The notes beneath the pieces were generated by a model. It saw only the letters and a program-made list of their open reading frames with translations, searched no databases and was not told the origin of the DNA. From Clostridia bacterium (lineage in GTDB: Bacteria; Bacillota; Clostridia; Caldicoprobacterales; Caldicoprobacteraceae), in contig PKRC01000005.1 of the NCBI GenBank assembly GCA_017577715.1, positions 117,226 through 181,225 on the forward strand: 64,000 nt of DNA, given 5' to 3'. Every line of letters starts with the position of its first letter. Positions within the stretch are counted from its first letter, which is position 1. The position numbers and the translations under genes are program-made. This document shows, piece after piece, positions 9,155-18,358 of this stretch.

Positions 9155-10983
9155 AATATTCCCTCCTTTCCGTGTCGACTTGCCCTGACCTTTTTGGTCA
9201 ACACAGCCATCTCGCTTAGCAGAGCCCTATAGGTATCGGTCTCCTGTTTCCCCTCCTGTTCCATCTTCCTGATTAATCCCACTATCTCCTGCCTGCGCTT
9301 TTCCAAATGGCGGTACATCATCTCATCTATACAATCCGAAATAAGTTTATCAATATTATCGTACTCCAACGGTTGTTCAAATATTTCAACCATTTGCTGT
9401 ATTTTATCCTGATCTTGCACACAGCTTAGAACCTGAGGAACGCTGACTTCCTTACCTGACTCAAGGAGCTCAACCACTATGCCATAAATCTCCCTATTTA
9501 TGGCTTCCTCAAAGTACTCTTCTTTAACTTTTCCCACTATTTTTTTGGCCAACCAATCGCTGCTGGCCATCAAGTTCGACAGGTACCTTTCGGCTTTTAT
9601 GTGGGCAGGCACGGACTCCCTCTCAGCACCCATCTTGCCGACATACCTATTATTACCAACTAAACGCCTTTTTACACTTTCCCTTTGTGCCGAGCTCTCC
9701 AGCTGAGCAATTTGCTGGTACAAGAGCCTGGAAGAAAACCCTGTCTGGGCTTGCAACCGCTGTATATGGACATCCCGCTCCAGCAAATTTGGCACCTGTA
9801 TCAATATCCTAGCAGCTTCCGTAGCGTATCTTGCTCTTCCTTCAGGAGTATCCAGGTCATACTGGCTGCGCAATCTGTCCAGCTTGTAATCCACCAGTGA
9901 TACAGCCTTATCCATAAGCTTTTTAAAGAACTCGGCACCATATTTTCTCAAGACCTCATCGGGGTCCATGTCCTCGGGAAACAGAATCACCTTCACCCTT
10001 AGCCCTGCATCCTGAAGTATGTCAAGCCCCCTCAGAGTAGCCTTCTGCCCTGCGGTGTCGCCATCGTAAGCTATATATACCTGTTGAGTGTACCGCCTTA
10101 TGAGCTTTGCCTGCTGCTGAGTCAGCGACGTTCCTAGCGATGCTACCGCATTTTTGAAGCCATACTGATGGAGGGTCACCACATCCATATATCCTTCTGC
10201 TATGATGATGTAATCCGGTGAAGACCCTGGCTTGATGAGGTTTAAACCAAACAAGGTGTTGCTCTTTTGGAACACAGGGCTATCGGGCGAATTTAGATAT
10301 TTGGGAAGGGAATCGTCAAGCACCCTCCCACCAAACCCCACCACTAGCCCTCTGGGCTTGATGATGGGAAAAATCACCCGATGCCGAAAACGGTCGTAAG
10401 TCTTTCCCTTGTTGGACACTACTATGCCCGACTCAACGAGAAGTTCCTCCTCAAAACCTAGCTCTAATAAATGCCGCTTTGCGTTTTCCCAGCCATCAGG
10501 CGCATAACCTATACCGAATCTTCTGATGGTATTTAAGTCCACCCCTCGGGATTTCAGGTAAGAAAGCGCTTGTCCTCCCTCAGGCGAAAACAACATTCTA
10601 TGGTAATATTTAGCAACCTCGCGATTTAGCTGATATATCCTCTCCCTCCTGCTTCTGGACCTTATGAACTCTTCTGCCTGTGTGGTCTGGGGTAATGCCA
10701 TTCCTGCTCTTTCTGCCAGGAGCTTTACCGCTTCCACAAAGTCCAGCTTTTCCATGGCCATTATAAAGGTAAAGACATTGCCCCCCGCACCGCATCCAAA
10801 GCAGTGATAAAGCTGCTTTTCGGGATTGACATGGAATGAGGGGGTCTTTTCAGCGTGGAAAGGGCATAGTCCAAAAAAACCCTTCCCTTGGGGTTTCAAA
10901 AGCACATATTCCGAAATTACATCTACTATATCGTTCCTCTCCCTCACCTCATCAATCCACTCGTCGGGGAGAAATGTTGTCAT
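9151..10983 (-). CDS. dnaG: DNA primase
   Basis: Synthesises RNA primers at the replication fork in association with the DnaB helicase. The 610-residue protein shows the N-terminal CHC2 zinc finger (CPFH near 41-44, CFGCGAGG near 62-69), the TOPRIM catalytic core with IIAEGYMDV (about 262-270) and AYDGDTAG (about 311-318), and a C-terminal helicase-binding region. ATG at 10983 follows AGGTGAAGAGAGA. Its stop overlaps the start of rpoD by 4 bases. The 230-base A/T-rich spacer upstream, after the dgt-like gene, holds no other gene that I can see. Confidence 0.97.
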   Translation of the reverse strand: MTTFLPDEWIDEVRERNDIVDVISEYVLLKPQGKGFFGLCPFHAEKTPSFHVNPEKQLYHCFGCGAGGNVFTFIMAMEKLDFVEAVKLLAERAGMALPQTTQAEEFIRSRSRRERIYQLNREVAKYYHRMLFSPEGGQALSYLKSRGVDLNTIRRFGIGYAPDGWENAKRHLLELGFEEELLVESGIVVSNKGKTYDRFRHRVIFPIIKPRGLVVGFGGRVLDDSLPKYLNSPDSPVFQKSNTLFGLNLIKPGSSPDYIIIAEGYMDVVTLHQYGFKNAVASLGTSLTQQQAKLIRRYTQQVYIAYDGDTAGQKATLRGLDILQDAGLRVKVILFPEDMDPDEVLRKYGAEFFKKLMDKAVSLVDYKLDRLRSQYDLDTPEGRARYATEAARILIQVPNLLERDVHIQRLQAQTGFSSRLLYQQIAQLESSAQRESVKRRLVGNNRYVGKMGAERESVPAHIKAERYLSNLMASSDWLAKKIVGKVKEEYFEEAINREIYGIVVELLESGKEVSVPQVLSCVQDQDKIQQMVEIFEQPLEYDNIDKLISDCIDEMMYRHLEKRRQEIVGLIRKMEQEGKQETDTYRALLSEMAVLTKKVRASRHGKEGIL

Positions 10984-11210
10984 TCTCTCTTCACCTAACC
11001 TAAGATATATTCGACATAGCTCTTGATTTTCCTCTTTAAATTTTATAAAATTTTTTAAGGAGGCTCAAAAGCGTTCAAATAGGATGTATATATTCGACAT
11101 TAAGACCAAAATTCCTTCTTTACTTTTTATTTTTTTGCCTTTCTCTCTCGCCAGGCATATATCCTATCTTTAGTATTCTCAACTTTTCCCATAAATTTTA
11201 TACGCCATCT

Positions 11211-12203
11211 TCAACATCCCAAAGGTATAAACAGGTTATAGAACATCCTGAGGGCGTAGCGATCGGTCATACCGGCTATATAGTCGCACACCACCTGTTC
11301 TATGCCATATGCCTCTATATGGGAACGATACTCGGCCGGTAGAGCATCGGGGTGCTTCATAAAATAGTCATACAGATTTTCAAGCACGTACCTGGCTTTT
11401 TCTTCCTGCTTTTGGGCCACATAGCCCATATACACTCTTTCAAACATGAAAGACCTCAGCTTTTCGGTGGCCTGGCTTACCTCTTGGCTCATGTTTATGG
11501 CCGGCCTATCCATGCTGTTTTCAATCACGTCCAGTATCATGGTGTTGATCCTCTCTCCATGAGTACTGCCCAAAACCTCAATGCAATCCTTGGGCAGGTC
11601 ATCCATGGTAATGATACCGGCCCTTATAGCATCATCGATGTCGTGGTTTATATAGGCAATTCGATCGCTTATCCTCACCACCTGGCCTTCAAGGGTGGCG
11701 GGCGGCTTGCTGGACATGGTGTGGTTCACGATCCCGTCCCTTACCTCCCAGGTGAGGTTAAGCCCATTCTGACCCTCCAGGACATCCACCACCCTCAGGC
11801 TGTGAAGGTTGTGCTTGAAGCCGTTGCTGCTCACGCTGTTCAAAAACCTTTCGCCTATGTGTCCAAAGGGGGTATGCCCCAGGTCGTGCCCCAGCGCTAT
11901 GGCCTCGGTGAGGTCTTCATTGAGCCTTAAAGCCCTGGAAATGGTGCGCGCAATCTGAGCCACTTCCAGGGTATGGGTAAGCCGCGTCCTGTAATGGTCG
12001 CCTTCTGGCGCTATAAACACCTGGGTTTTGTGCTTCAATCGGCGGAAGGATTTACAGTGAAGTATTCTGTCTCGATCTCGTTGAAACTCGGTCCGTATTT
12101 GACATTTTTCCAGCGGATACCGCCTTCCCTTTGTTCTACTGCTGAGACAAGCGTAGGGTGAAAGGACCTTTTCCTCCAGCTCTTCAATCCGCTGCCTGAT
12201 CAT
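11211..12203 (-). CDS. dgt: dGTPase-like HD-domain triphosphohydrolase
   Basis: Hydrolyses (d)NTPs to nucleosides and triphosphate, keeping dNTP pools in check; the exact nucleotide preference of clostridial members is not known. The HD metal site is visible: TRLTHTLEVAQIAR (His near 76), GHDLGHTPFGH (near 107-117) and, further on, ISDRIAYINHDIDDA (about 182-196). The N-terminal RTEFQRDRDRILHCKSFRRL segment is typical of the family. Length 330 residues fits the short Dgt-like form. ATG at 12203 has AAGGATG about 10 bases upstream. It sits between ppdK and dnaG, the order seen in many Clostridia. Confidence 0.92.
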   Translation of the reverse strand: MIRQRIEELEEKVLSPYACLSSRTKGRRYPLEKCQIRTEFQRDRDRILHCKSFRRLKHKTQVFIAPEGDHYRTRLTHTLEVAQIARTISRALRLNEDLTEAIALGHDLGHTPFGHIGERFLNSVSSNGFKHNLHSLRVVDVLEGQNGLNLTWEVRDGIVNHTMSSKPPATLEGQVVRISDRIAYINHDIDDAIRAGIITMDDLPKDCIEVLGSTHGERINTMILDVIENSMDRPAINMSQEVSQATEKLRSFMFERVYMGYVAQKQEEKARYVLENLYDYFMKHPDALPAEYRSHIEAYGIEQVVCDYIAGMTDRYALRMFYNLFIPLGC

Positions 12204-12351
12204 AAAATCTCGACATCCTTCTTAAAAAATCAAAATTTTTTCTTCCCTAATATTATATATACAACATATATACCCGATATCCTCCTCAAATTAACGGCTG
12301 TCAGAAATTAATCGATAGCCGCTGGGTACTGTTTTGTGCCAGAATGCAATA

Positions 12352-12382
12352 AAAAAGCATGGGGCCAAACCCCATGCTTTTT
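12352..12382 (-). terminator. Strong terminator of ppdK
   Basis: Perfect 13-bp stem AAAAAGCATGGGG/CCCCATGCTTTTT with a 5-base loop, about 25 bases after the ppdK stop. A- and T-runs on both sides make it effective in either direction. Confidence 0.9.
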
Positions 12383-12405
12383 CCTTTGATATTTGATATT
12401 TCAGC

Positions 12406-15030
12406 CTACTTGTTCTCCCTCAGCTTTGCCTGTGCCGCAGCCAGTCGAGCGATGGGCACCCTGTAGGGCGAGCAGGAAACGTAGTCCAAACCGATGCGAT
12501 GGCAGAACTCAACCGAGCTCGGATCGCCACCATGCTCACCGCATATGCCCATCTTTATATCAGGCCTTGTGCTTCTGCCCAGTTCAACCGCCATCTTCAT
12601 GAGCTTGCCCACACCCACCTGGTCTAGCTTGGCAAAGGGATCGCTCTCGAAGATGTTCTTCTTGTAATACTCCTCTAGGAACTTGCCGGCATCGTCCCTC
12701 GAGAAGCCAAAGGTCATCTGCGTCAGGTCATTGGTACCAAAGGAGAAGAACTCGGCTTCTTTCGCAATCTCATCGGCAGTCAAAGCAGCTCTGGGCACCT
12801 CAATCATGGTTCCGACCTTGTATTCAATCTTTACGCCTTTTTCCTTCATGACCTGCTCAGCCGTCCTGACCACTACATCCTTTACGAATTTGAGCTCTTT
12901 GGCTTCGCCTACCAGGGGTATCATGATCTCAGGCAATATGGTATTGCCCTTCTCCTGCATGACCTCTATGGCAGCCTCTATAATGGCCCTGGTCTGCATC
13001 TCGGCTATTTCAGGATAGGTAACGGCCAGACGGCATCCGCGATGGCCCAGCATTGGGTTGAACTCCTGCAGCTTGACCACCGTAGCCTTTAGCTCTTCAA
13101 AAGAGATACCCATCTGCTCTGCAAGGTCTCGGATATCCTCATCGTCGTGGGGCAGGAATTCATGCAGTGGCGGATCCAACAACCTGATGGTTACCGGCTT
13201 GCCCGCCATTACCTCGTATATGGCTTTGAAATCGTTCTTCTGCATTGGCAGCAGCTTTTCAAGCGCCCTTCTTCTCTCCTCCTCAGTTCGGGCGACGATC
13301 ATCTCCCTCACAGCGGGGATTCTGTCTTCGTCAAAGAACATGTGCTCTGTGCGGCACAGCCCAATCCCTTCAGCTCCAAATTTCAACGCCTGAGCGGCAT
13401 CTCTGGGGGTATCTGCGTTGGCCCTCACTTTCAGCGTCCTTACCTGGTCGGCCCATTCCATAAGGGTAGCAAAATCCCCTGTCAGAGAGGGCTCCTGCGT
13501 GGGCAGCGCCTCTCCATATACATATCCGGTATTCCCATCCAGGGAGATATAGTCACCCTCTTTAAATACCTTGTCGCCAACGGTAAAATACTTGCCCTCT
13601 TCGTTGATCCTGATCTGCTCGCAACCCGCTACGCAGCAGGTACCGATGCCACGAGCCACTACAGCTGCATGGGAAGTCATACCGCCGCGCGCCGTCAATA
13701 TGCCCTGAGCGGCATACATGCCTTCGATGTCTTCCGGCGAGGTCTCAGCCCTGACCAGTATTACCTTCTTACCCTCTTTTGCTGCCTTCACAGCCTCCTC
13801 AGCGGTAAAGTACACCTGCCCTGTGGCAGCCCCAGGCGAAGCAGGAAGCCCTTTTGCAATGGGTTTGGCTTTCTTCAAAGCTTCTGGATCAAATGTGGGA
13901 TGCAGCAGTGCATCCAGCTGCTTGGGGTCAACCCTTAAAATGGCCTCCTCCTTGGTAATGAGCCCTTCGGCTACCATATCCACAGCTATCTTCAGGGCAG
14001 CTGCGGCCGTTCTCTTTCCGCTGCGCGTCTGAAGCATGTACAATTTGCCGCGCTCAATGGTAAACTCCATATCCTGCATGTCCCTATAATGCTTTTCCAG
14101 TTTTTCGGCAATTTGGACGAACTGCTCGTATATTTCGGGCATGGTCTCTCTCAGCTTATCAAGGGGCTCAGGCGTTCTGATGCCAGCCACAACGTCTTCT
14201 CCCTGGGCATTCATCAAAAATTCGCCATATATCTTCTTCTCGCCGGTTGCCGGGTTCCTTGTAAAGGCAACACCGGTTCCGGAGTCATTGCCCATGTTAC
14301 CAAACACCATCGCCTGGACGTTAACAGCAGTACCCCAGTCGGACGGTATATCGTTCATGCGCCTGTAAACGATAGCCCTTGGATTGTTCCATGAACGGAA
14401 CACCGCTTTGACGGCTTCCAATAGCTGAACCTTGGGATCCTGCGGGAATTCCACGCCCATCTCCTGCTTGTATAGCTCTTTGAAACGCTTTACCACCTCT
14501 TTGAGGTCTTCCGCTGTAAGCTCAACGTCGTGCTTTACTCCCTTCTTCTCCTTCACTTCATCCAGTATCTTTTCGAACTTGTTCTTGTCTATGCCCATTA
14601 CCACATCGGAAAACATCTGAATGAATCGCCTGTAGCTGTCATATGCAAACCTCTCGTTGTTGGTCTGCCTGGCCAATCCTTCTACAGCCACATCGTTGAG
14701 CCCAAGGTTCAAAATGGTATCCATCATTCCGGGCATGGACACCCTGGCGCCCGAACGAACCGATACCAGGAAAGGATTGTTGATGTCGCCAAACTTTTTA
14801 CCAACTATCTTCTCCACTTTTTCCATGGCCTCATATATCTGCTCCTCGATCTCAGGAGCTATGACCTGCCCATCCTGATAATATCGCGTACAGGCCTCAG
14901 TGGTTACAGTAAATCCCGGTGGGACAGGTAAGCCAAGGTTGGTCATCTCGGCAAGATTGGCACCCTTACCGCCCAGCAGTTCCCTCATATTGGCATTGCC
15001 TTCACTGAAGAGATAGACGTATTTCTTCAT
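12406..15030 (-). CDS. ppdK: Pyruvate, phosphate dikinase
   Basis: Interconverts pyruvate + ATP + Pi and PEP + AMP + PPi, a reversible glycolytic/gluconeogenic step used by many anaerobes in place of pyruvate kinase. The 874 residues include the N-terminal ATP-grasp region (GGKGANLAEM at about 15-24), the swivelling phosphohistidine domain with GGMTSHAAVVARG (catalytic His about 455) preceded by the Thr target of PPDK regulation, and the C-terminal PEP/pyruvate barrel ending in GICGEHGGD. ATG at 15030 is preceded by AGGAGG at 7 bases; a 12-codon upstream extension lacks such a site. Monocistronic, with its own promoter and terminator. Confidence 0.97.
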   Translation of the reverse strand: MKKYVYLFSEGNANMRELLGGKGANLAEMTNLGLPVPPGFTVTTEACTRYYQDGQVIAPEIEEQIYEAMEKVEKIVGKKFGDINNPFLVSVRSGARVSMPGMMDTILNLGLNDVAVEGLARQTNNERFAYDSYRRFIQMFSDVVMGIDKNKFEKILDEVKEKKGVKHDVELTAEDLKEVVKRFKELYKQEMGVEFPQDPKVQLLEAVKAVFRSWNNPRAIVYRRMNDIPSDWGTAVNVQAMVFGNMGNDSGTGVAFTRNPATGEKKIYGEFLMNAQGEDVVAGIRTPEPLDKLRETMPEIYEQFVQIAEKLEKHYRDMQDMEFTIERGKLYMLQTRSGKRTAAAALKIAVDMVAEGLITKEEAILRVDPKQLDALLHPTFDPEALKKAKPIAKGLPASPGAATGQVYFTAEEAVKAAKEGKKVILVRAETSPEDIEGMYAAQGILTARGGMTSHAAVVARGIGTCCVAGCEQIRINEEGKYFTVGDKVFKEGDYISLDGNTGYVYGEALPTQEPSLTGDFATLMEWADQVRTLKVRANADTPRDAAQALKFGAEGIGLCRTEHMFFDEDRIPAVREMIVARTEEERRRALEKLLPMQKNDFKAIYEVMAGKPVTIRLLDPPLHEFLPHDDEDIRDLAEQMGISFEELKATVVKLQEFNPMLGHRGCRLAVTYPEIAEMQTRAIIEAAIEVMQEKGNTILPEIMIPLVGEAKELKFVKDVVVRTAEQVMKEKGVKIEYKVGTMIEVPRAALTADEIAKEAEFFSFGTNDLTQMTFGFSRDDAGKFLEEYYKKNIFESDPFAKLDQVGVGKLMKMAVELGRSTRPDIKMGICGEHGGDPSSVEFCHRIGLDYVSCSPYRVPIARLAAAQAKLRENK

Positions 15031-15165
15031 GCGTTTTCCTCCTGTTCTATGTATAAATTTTATCATTTATCTAATTTCACCATTGGGCTTCAGGTTATAA
15101 CAATCCCTTAAACCCCTGATATCTTTTTCCATACCTTTACGTTTTTGCGCATTATCCTGCTTTAT

Positions 15166-15193
15166 CTTATACCAAATTTATCTTTTTCGTCAA
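15166..15193 (-). promoter_or_regulatory. Sigma-A-type promoter of ppdK
   Basis: TTGACG, 16-base spacer, TATAAG on the minus strand, about 135 bases before the ppdK start, leaving a leader of roughly 130 nt. Confidence 0.6.
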
Positions 15194-15248
15194 TATCCTT
15201 TTTGACTTTTTACTTCAATAATGTAAGGCCAAAGCATATAATAAACGC

Positions 15249-16004
15249 TCACCCGCCACATTTTATCTGCTCTATAAACCGCCTGGCCTTTATGGTCTTT
15301 TCCAGCCTGTGGCTCAAATAATGCCACAAAATGGTGTCCAGTTCGTCCCTTACCTGCTGCGAAAACTTCAGTCCCCCCAGACGTCTTATGTCCACATCCA
15401 GTATATACCTAATGGTTTGCAGGGTGTTCCTATGGATAGTGTATCCATTTTTTATGTCGTTATTGCATTGAGGACATATGATTCCGCCTTCGGTAATGCC
15501 AAAAAATAAAGGATTGCTTTCTGGCCTTTGGCCGCATACCAGGCACCTGTCGAGCACCGGGCGGTAGCCAAGCACGTCAATCAGCTTAAGCTCGAATATA
15601 TGAGTTATGTCCTCAGGGCTGACTTCCCCATATGCCAGATGGGACAATGTATGCAACAACATATAAAAGAGGCGGAAATTACCCTCCTCATAATTCACCG
15701 CCTCTTCGGTCAGGTTCAGAATATACGTCCCGTAGGCAAGCCTTTCTACGTCAGTGCGGATATTGTAAAAGGAGTTCTTGATCTCGGCCTGAGTAGCGAT
15801 ATAAATTTCTTTGGACTTTATAAAGACGTAATCGGCGTAACAGAAAACCTGGCTGGCTGCCAGAAGCCGGCTGCTGGGCTTACGGCACCCCCTTGCCAGC
15901 ACCTGCATCTTACCCCTCTCGGGTGAAAAAACCGTAAGCATCCTATCAGCTTCTTTAAAATTCGTATATCTCAAAACCACGCCTTGGGTACGTACAATAT
16001 TCAT
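15249..16004 (-). CDS. recO: DNA repair protein RecO
   Basis: Recombination mediator that, with RecR, loads RecA onto SSB-coated single strands in the RecFOR pathway. The 251-residue protein has an N-terminal OB fold (VRTQGVVLRYTNFKEADRM) and a C-terminal zinc motif formed by CLVCGQ (about 149-154) and CPQCN (about 177-181). It is the last gene of the long yqfC-to-recO unit; ATG at 16004 lies 6 bases after the yqzL stop. Confidence 0.93.
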   Translation of the reverse strand: MNIVRTQGVVLRYTNFKEADRMLTVFSPERGKMQVLARGCRKPSSRLLAASQVFCYADYVFIKSKEIYIATQAEIKNSFYNIRTDVERLAYGTYILNLTEEAVNYEEGNFRLFYMLLHTLSHLAYGEVSPEDITHIFELKLIDVLGYRPVLDRCLVCGQRPESNPLFFGITEGGIICPQCNNDIKNGYTIHRNTLQTIRYILDVDIRRLGGLKFSQQVRDELDTILWHYLSHRLEKTIKARRFIEQIKCGG

Positions 16005-16010
16005 GATTCC

Positions 16011-16169
16011 CTATTCCTTCCCAACTTGATATACCTTTTCCTCCTCTCCCGAATTGCTCACCGATGGGTCAAGATAGCGTTCCCCCTCAACCCGTTGCAC
16101 GGCTTTATAAAGCAGATAGCTGCTTACCGAGCCGGTCTTTTCAAACAGATTCCATAAAAAATCTATCAT
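16011..16169 (-). CDS. YqzL-like small protein
   Basis: A 52-residue reading frame starting MIDFLWNLFEKTGSV, which matches the start of the YqzL family (hydrophobic FxW, then TGxxxxYLL) found between era and recO in Firmicutes. Function unknown. YqzL proteins are usually about 45-50 residues; here an acidic tail (SGEEEKVYQ) follows the conserved part. The ATG at 16169 has a G-rich AGGGGG 10 bases upstream. The 6-base gap to recO implies coupled translation. Confidence 0.8.
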   Translation of the reverse strand: MIDFLWNLFEKTGSVSSYLLYKAVQRVEGERYLDPSVSNSGEEEKVYQVGKE

Positions 16170-16267
16170 ATATTATAAACCCCCTGTCTGTATAAAATAT
16201 ATTTATTACATTTATTAGGGTTTCCGCCATACTTGACCCATATTCCATGTAAAATAATCCGATTGCG

Positions 16268-17164
16268 TCAATCATAACCTAAATTTTTTAAATCGACGAT
16301 GTTGTTTCTCCAGTTTTCCCTTACCTTGACCCACAACTCGAGGTACACGTGTACTCCTAGCAGGCGTTCAATATCGCGCCTGGCCCGGCTACCTATCTCG
16401 CGCAGCATGGAACCGCCTTTGCCTATTACTATGCCCTTGTGGCTCTTCTTCTCACAGTATATTGTAGCATATATATCTATTATGTTCTTATCCTCGCGCT
16501 CTTTGAAGGCAGTAACTTCAACCCCTATGCCGTGGGGCACCTCCTCTTCCAGCAACTCAAGGGCCTTTTCCCTTATCAGCTCTGCCACCACAAATCGCTC
16601 AGGCTGGTCGGTGACCATGTCATCGGGGTAATATTTGGGCCCCTCGGGCAGGTAAGACGCTATGGTATTTTCCAGCTTATCCAGGTTAGTGCCATTCAGC
16701 GCCGAAACCAGTATCACCTCATCGAAGCCGCCTCCATGGCATAACTCTTGAGCCATCTTCTCAGCGTTCTCCACAGATTTAACCCTGTCCACCTTGTTGG
16801 CTACCAGGATGACGGGCGTCTCAACTTTCTTCAACTCCTCAGCTATAAATCTGTCTCCACCTCCTATGCCCTCCCATATATCCACCATAAACAGCACTAC
16901 ATCCACTTCCTCCAGCGCGCCCTTGGCCACCTGTACCATGTACTCCCCCAGCTTATTCTTAGGCTTGTGAAGCCCCGGCGTATCGATGAAGATGATCTGA
17001 TAGTTGGCTCGGGTGAGCACGCACTGTATGCGATTGCGGGTGGTCTGAGGTTTATCCGAAATTATGGATATCTTTTCTCCTACCATGCTATTCATAAGGG
17101 TGGACTTGCCCACGTTGGGCCTGCCCACGATGGCAACAAACCCCGAACGAAATCCTTGAGACAA
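16268..17164 (-). CDS. era: GTPase Era
   Basis: Essential GTPase that binds the 3' end of 16S rRNA and assists 30S assembly. The 298 residues comprise the G domain (GRPNVGKST, about 14-22; DTPGLH; NKVD) and a C-terminal KH domain with GKGGSMLREIG near 248-258 for RNA. No ATG or GTG exists at the expected N-terminus; translation must begin at TTG (17164), with AAGGAG inside the last codons of cdd 11 bases upstream, so the two genes are coupled. Next to ybeY and cdd, as in most Firmicutes. Confidence 0.96.
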   Translation of the reverse strand: MSQGFRSGFVAIVGRPNVGKSTLMNSMVGEKISIISDKPQTTRNRIQCVLTRANYQIIFIDTPGLHKPKNKLGEYMVQVAKGALEEVDVVLFMVDIWEGIGGGDRFIAEELKKVETPVILVANKVDRVKSVENAEKMAQELCHGGGFDEVILVSALNGTNLDKLENTIASYLPEGPKYYPDDMVTDQPERFVVAELIREKALELLEEEVPHGIGVEVTAFKEREDKNIIDIYATIYCEKKSHKGIVIGKGGSMLREIGSRARRDIERLLGVHVYLELWVKVRENWRNNIVDLKNLGYD

Positions 17165-17171
17165 CAGCCCA

Positions 17172-17579
17172 TCACTCTCCTTCTCGCACAGCTGACTTCT
17201 TAAAACCGTTGGGTATAAGGTCCTTCAGAGCATACTCTCGATACGCCCCGCTGCTATCCGCTACGATCACTGTAGGGATATCGAACTCCAACATGACCTG
17301 GCGGCATATTCCGCAAGGAAATGTAAAGCCTTCGTGATCCGATACCACCGCTATGGCTTTAAAGCTGCGCTTGCCATCAGCTACAGCCGAAAATATGGCT
17401 ACCCTTTCGGCACAGCAGGTAGCACCATAGCTGGCGTTTTCCACGTTACATCCGGTATAAACCGAGCCATCTTCCGCCAGCAGGGCAGCCCCCACCCTGA
17501 AATTGGAGTAAGGCGCATATGCCCTTTCCTTGGCTTTGAAGGCTTCCTCCACCAGATGCCGCACCTTACTATCGGTCAC
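17172..17579 (-). CDS. cdd: Cytidine deaminase
   Basis: Converts cytidine and deoxycytidine to uridine and deoxyuridine in pyrimidine salvage. The 135-residue homotetrameric form is recognised by the zinc/catalytic motif CCAER (Cys56, Glu58) and PCGIC (Cys89, Cys92), and by FRVGAAL near the N-terminus. The start is GTG at 17579 with GGAGG 9 bases upstream. It lies between the dgkA fusion and era. Confidence 0.96.
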   Translation of the reverse strand: MTDSKVRHLVEEAFKAKERAYAPYSNFRVGAALLAEDGSVYTGCNVENASYGATCCAERVAIFSAVADGKRSFKAIAVVSDHEGFTFPCGICRQVMLEFDIPTVIVADSSGAYREYALKDLIPNGFKKSAVREGE

Positions 17580-17594
17580 ACCATATTCCTCCCA

Positions 17595-18302
17595 TCAGGT
17601 TACAATCTGGAACAGCTCAAAAATTATCACAGTAAGCAGCATGCCCAAAAAAGCGCCTACTATTATCTCGGTGAGGGTATGGATCCCCGCCTCATACCTG
17701 CTGTGTATGACCATGAGTGCCATCAACATAGCAAGGGAGGATATAAGAGCGCTTTTGCTGAGCAGAGTTATGGAAGTAAACAGCGAAAACGCCAGGGCGC
17801 TATGCCCGCTGGGCATGCCTCCTTTTAAAAAATTGCCCTTAAAATTGAATGATTTCAGCATTATCACTATGAGCATTATTATTATGAGGCTAATGACGGT
17901 GACGTGTATGGGCGCATTTTTGATTCTGCGCACAAAGGCCAGCGAAAGCGAATCAATCCTGTTGTAAAATATGATATACCCCACCATCATAGCCCCTACG
18001 GCGGTCACCAATACCGCGCCGGCCGCCATATTCTTGGAAACCTCTGCTAAAGGATGATAATCGGGATGTACCATATCTATCAAGCGCTCTATGGCCGTGT
18101 TGAAAAGCTCAGCGGCTATCACCACGGCTATGGTGATGAACAGCAATACAACCTCTAGCTTGGAGAGGTCAGCCAGAACTGCAGCAATCAGCACCAATAC
18201 GGCAATGACAAAGTGTATCTTTACGTTTCGCTCGGTCTTAAACCCATATATGATGCCTTTTATGGCGTTGTTAAAGCTGTCAACTATGTTTCTGGATTTC
18301 AT
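17595..18302 (-). CDS. dgkA: Fusion of diacylglycerol/undecaprenol kinase (DgkA) with a PAP2 phosphatase-like membrane domain
   Basis: Integral membrane protein of 235 residues, about twice the length of a normal Gram-positive DgkA. Residues 1-115 form the kinase-like part, with ELFNTAIERLID (65-76) and SKNMAAGAVLV (89-99); the Asp that normally follows the Lys in KDxAAG is Asn91 here. Residues 130-235 form a second hydrophobic domain with PSGH (164-167) and SR-x5-H (201-208), the PAP2 phosphatase signatures; the last acidic residue is Glu212 instead of the usual Asp and a clear KxxxxxxRP first motif is not seen. A lipid kinase joined to a lipid phosphatase could cycle undecaprenol and its phosphate. 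Whether both halves are active is uncertain. It sits in the ybeY-dgkA-cdd-era order. Confidence 0.85.
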   Translation of the reverse strand: MKSRNIVDSFNNAIKGIIYGFKTERNVKIHFVIAVLVLIAAVLADLSKLEVVLLFITIAVVIAAELFNTAIERLIDMVHPDYHPLAEVSKNMAAGAVLVTAVGAMMVGYIIFYNRIDSLSLAFVRRIKNAPIHVTVISLIIIMLIVIMLKSFNFKGNFLKGGMPSGHSALAFSLFTSITLLSKSALISSLAMLMALMVIHSRYEAGIHTLTEIIVGAFLGMLLTVIIFELFQIVT

Positions 18303-18358
18303 CTTGGCTACATCCCCACATCCCTGTGTGCGAATGTCACCTTACTTACTTCGGAGCC

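Noticed and set aside
13147..13938. Plus-strand open frame of 263 codons opposite ppdK
   Set aside because: It is the antisense shadow of a highly conserved ppdK region; no ribosome-binding site and no protein-family features.
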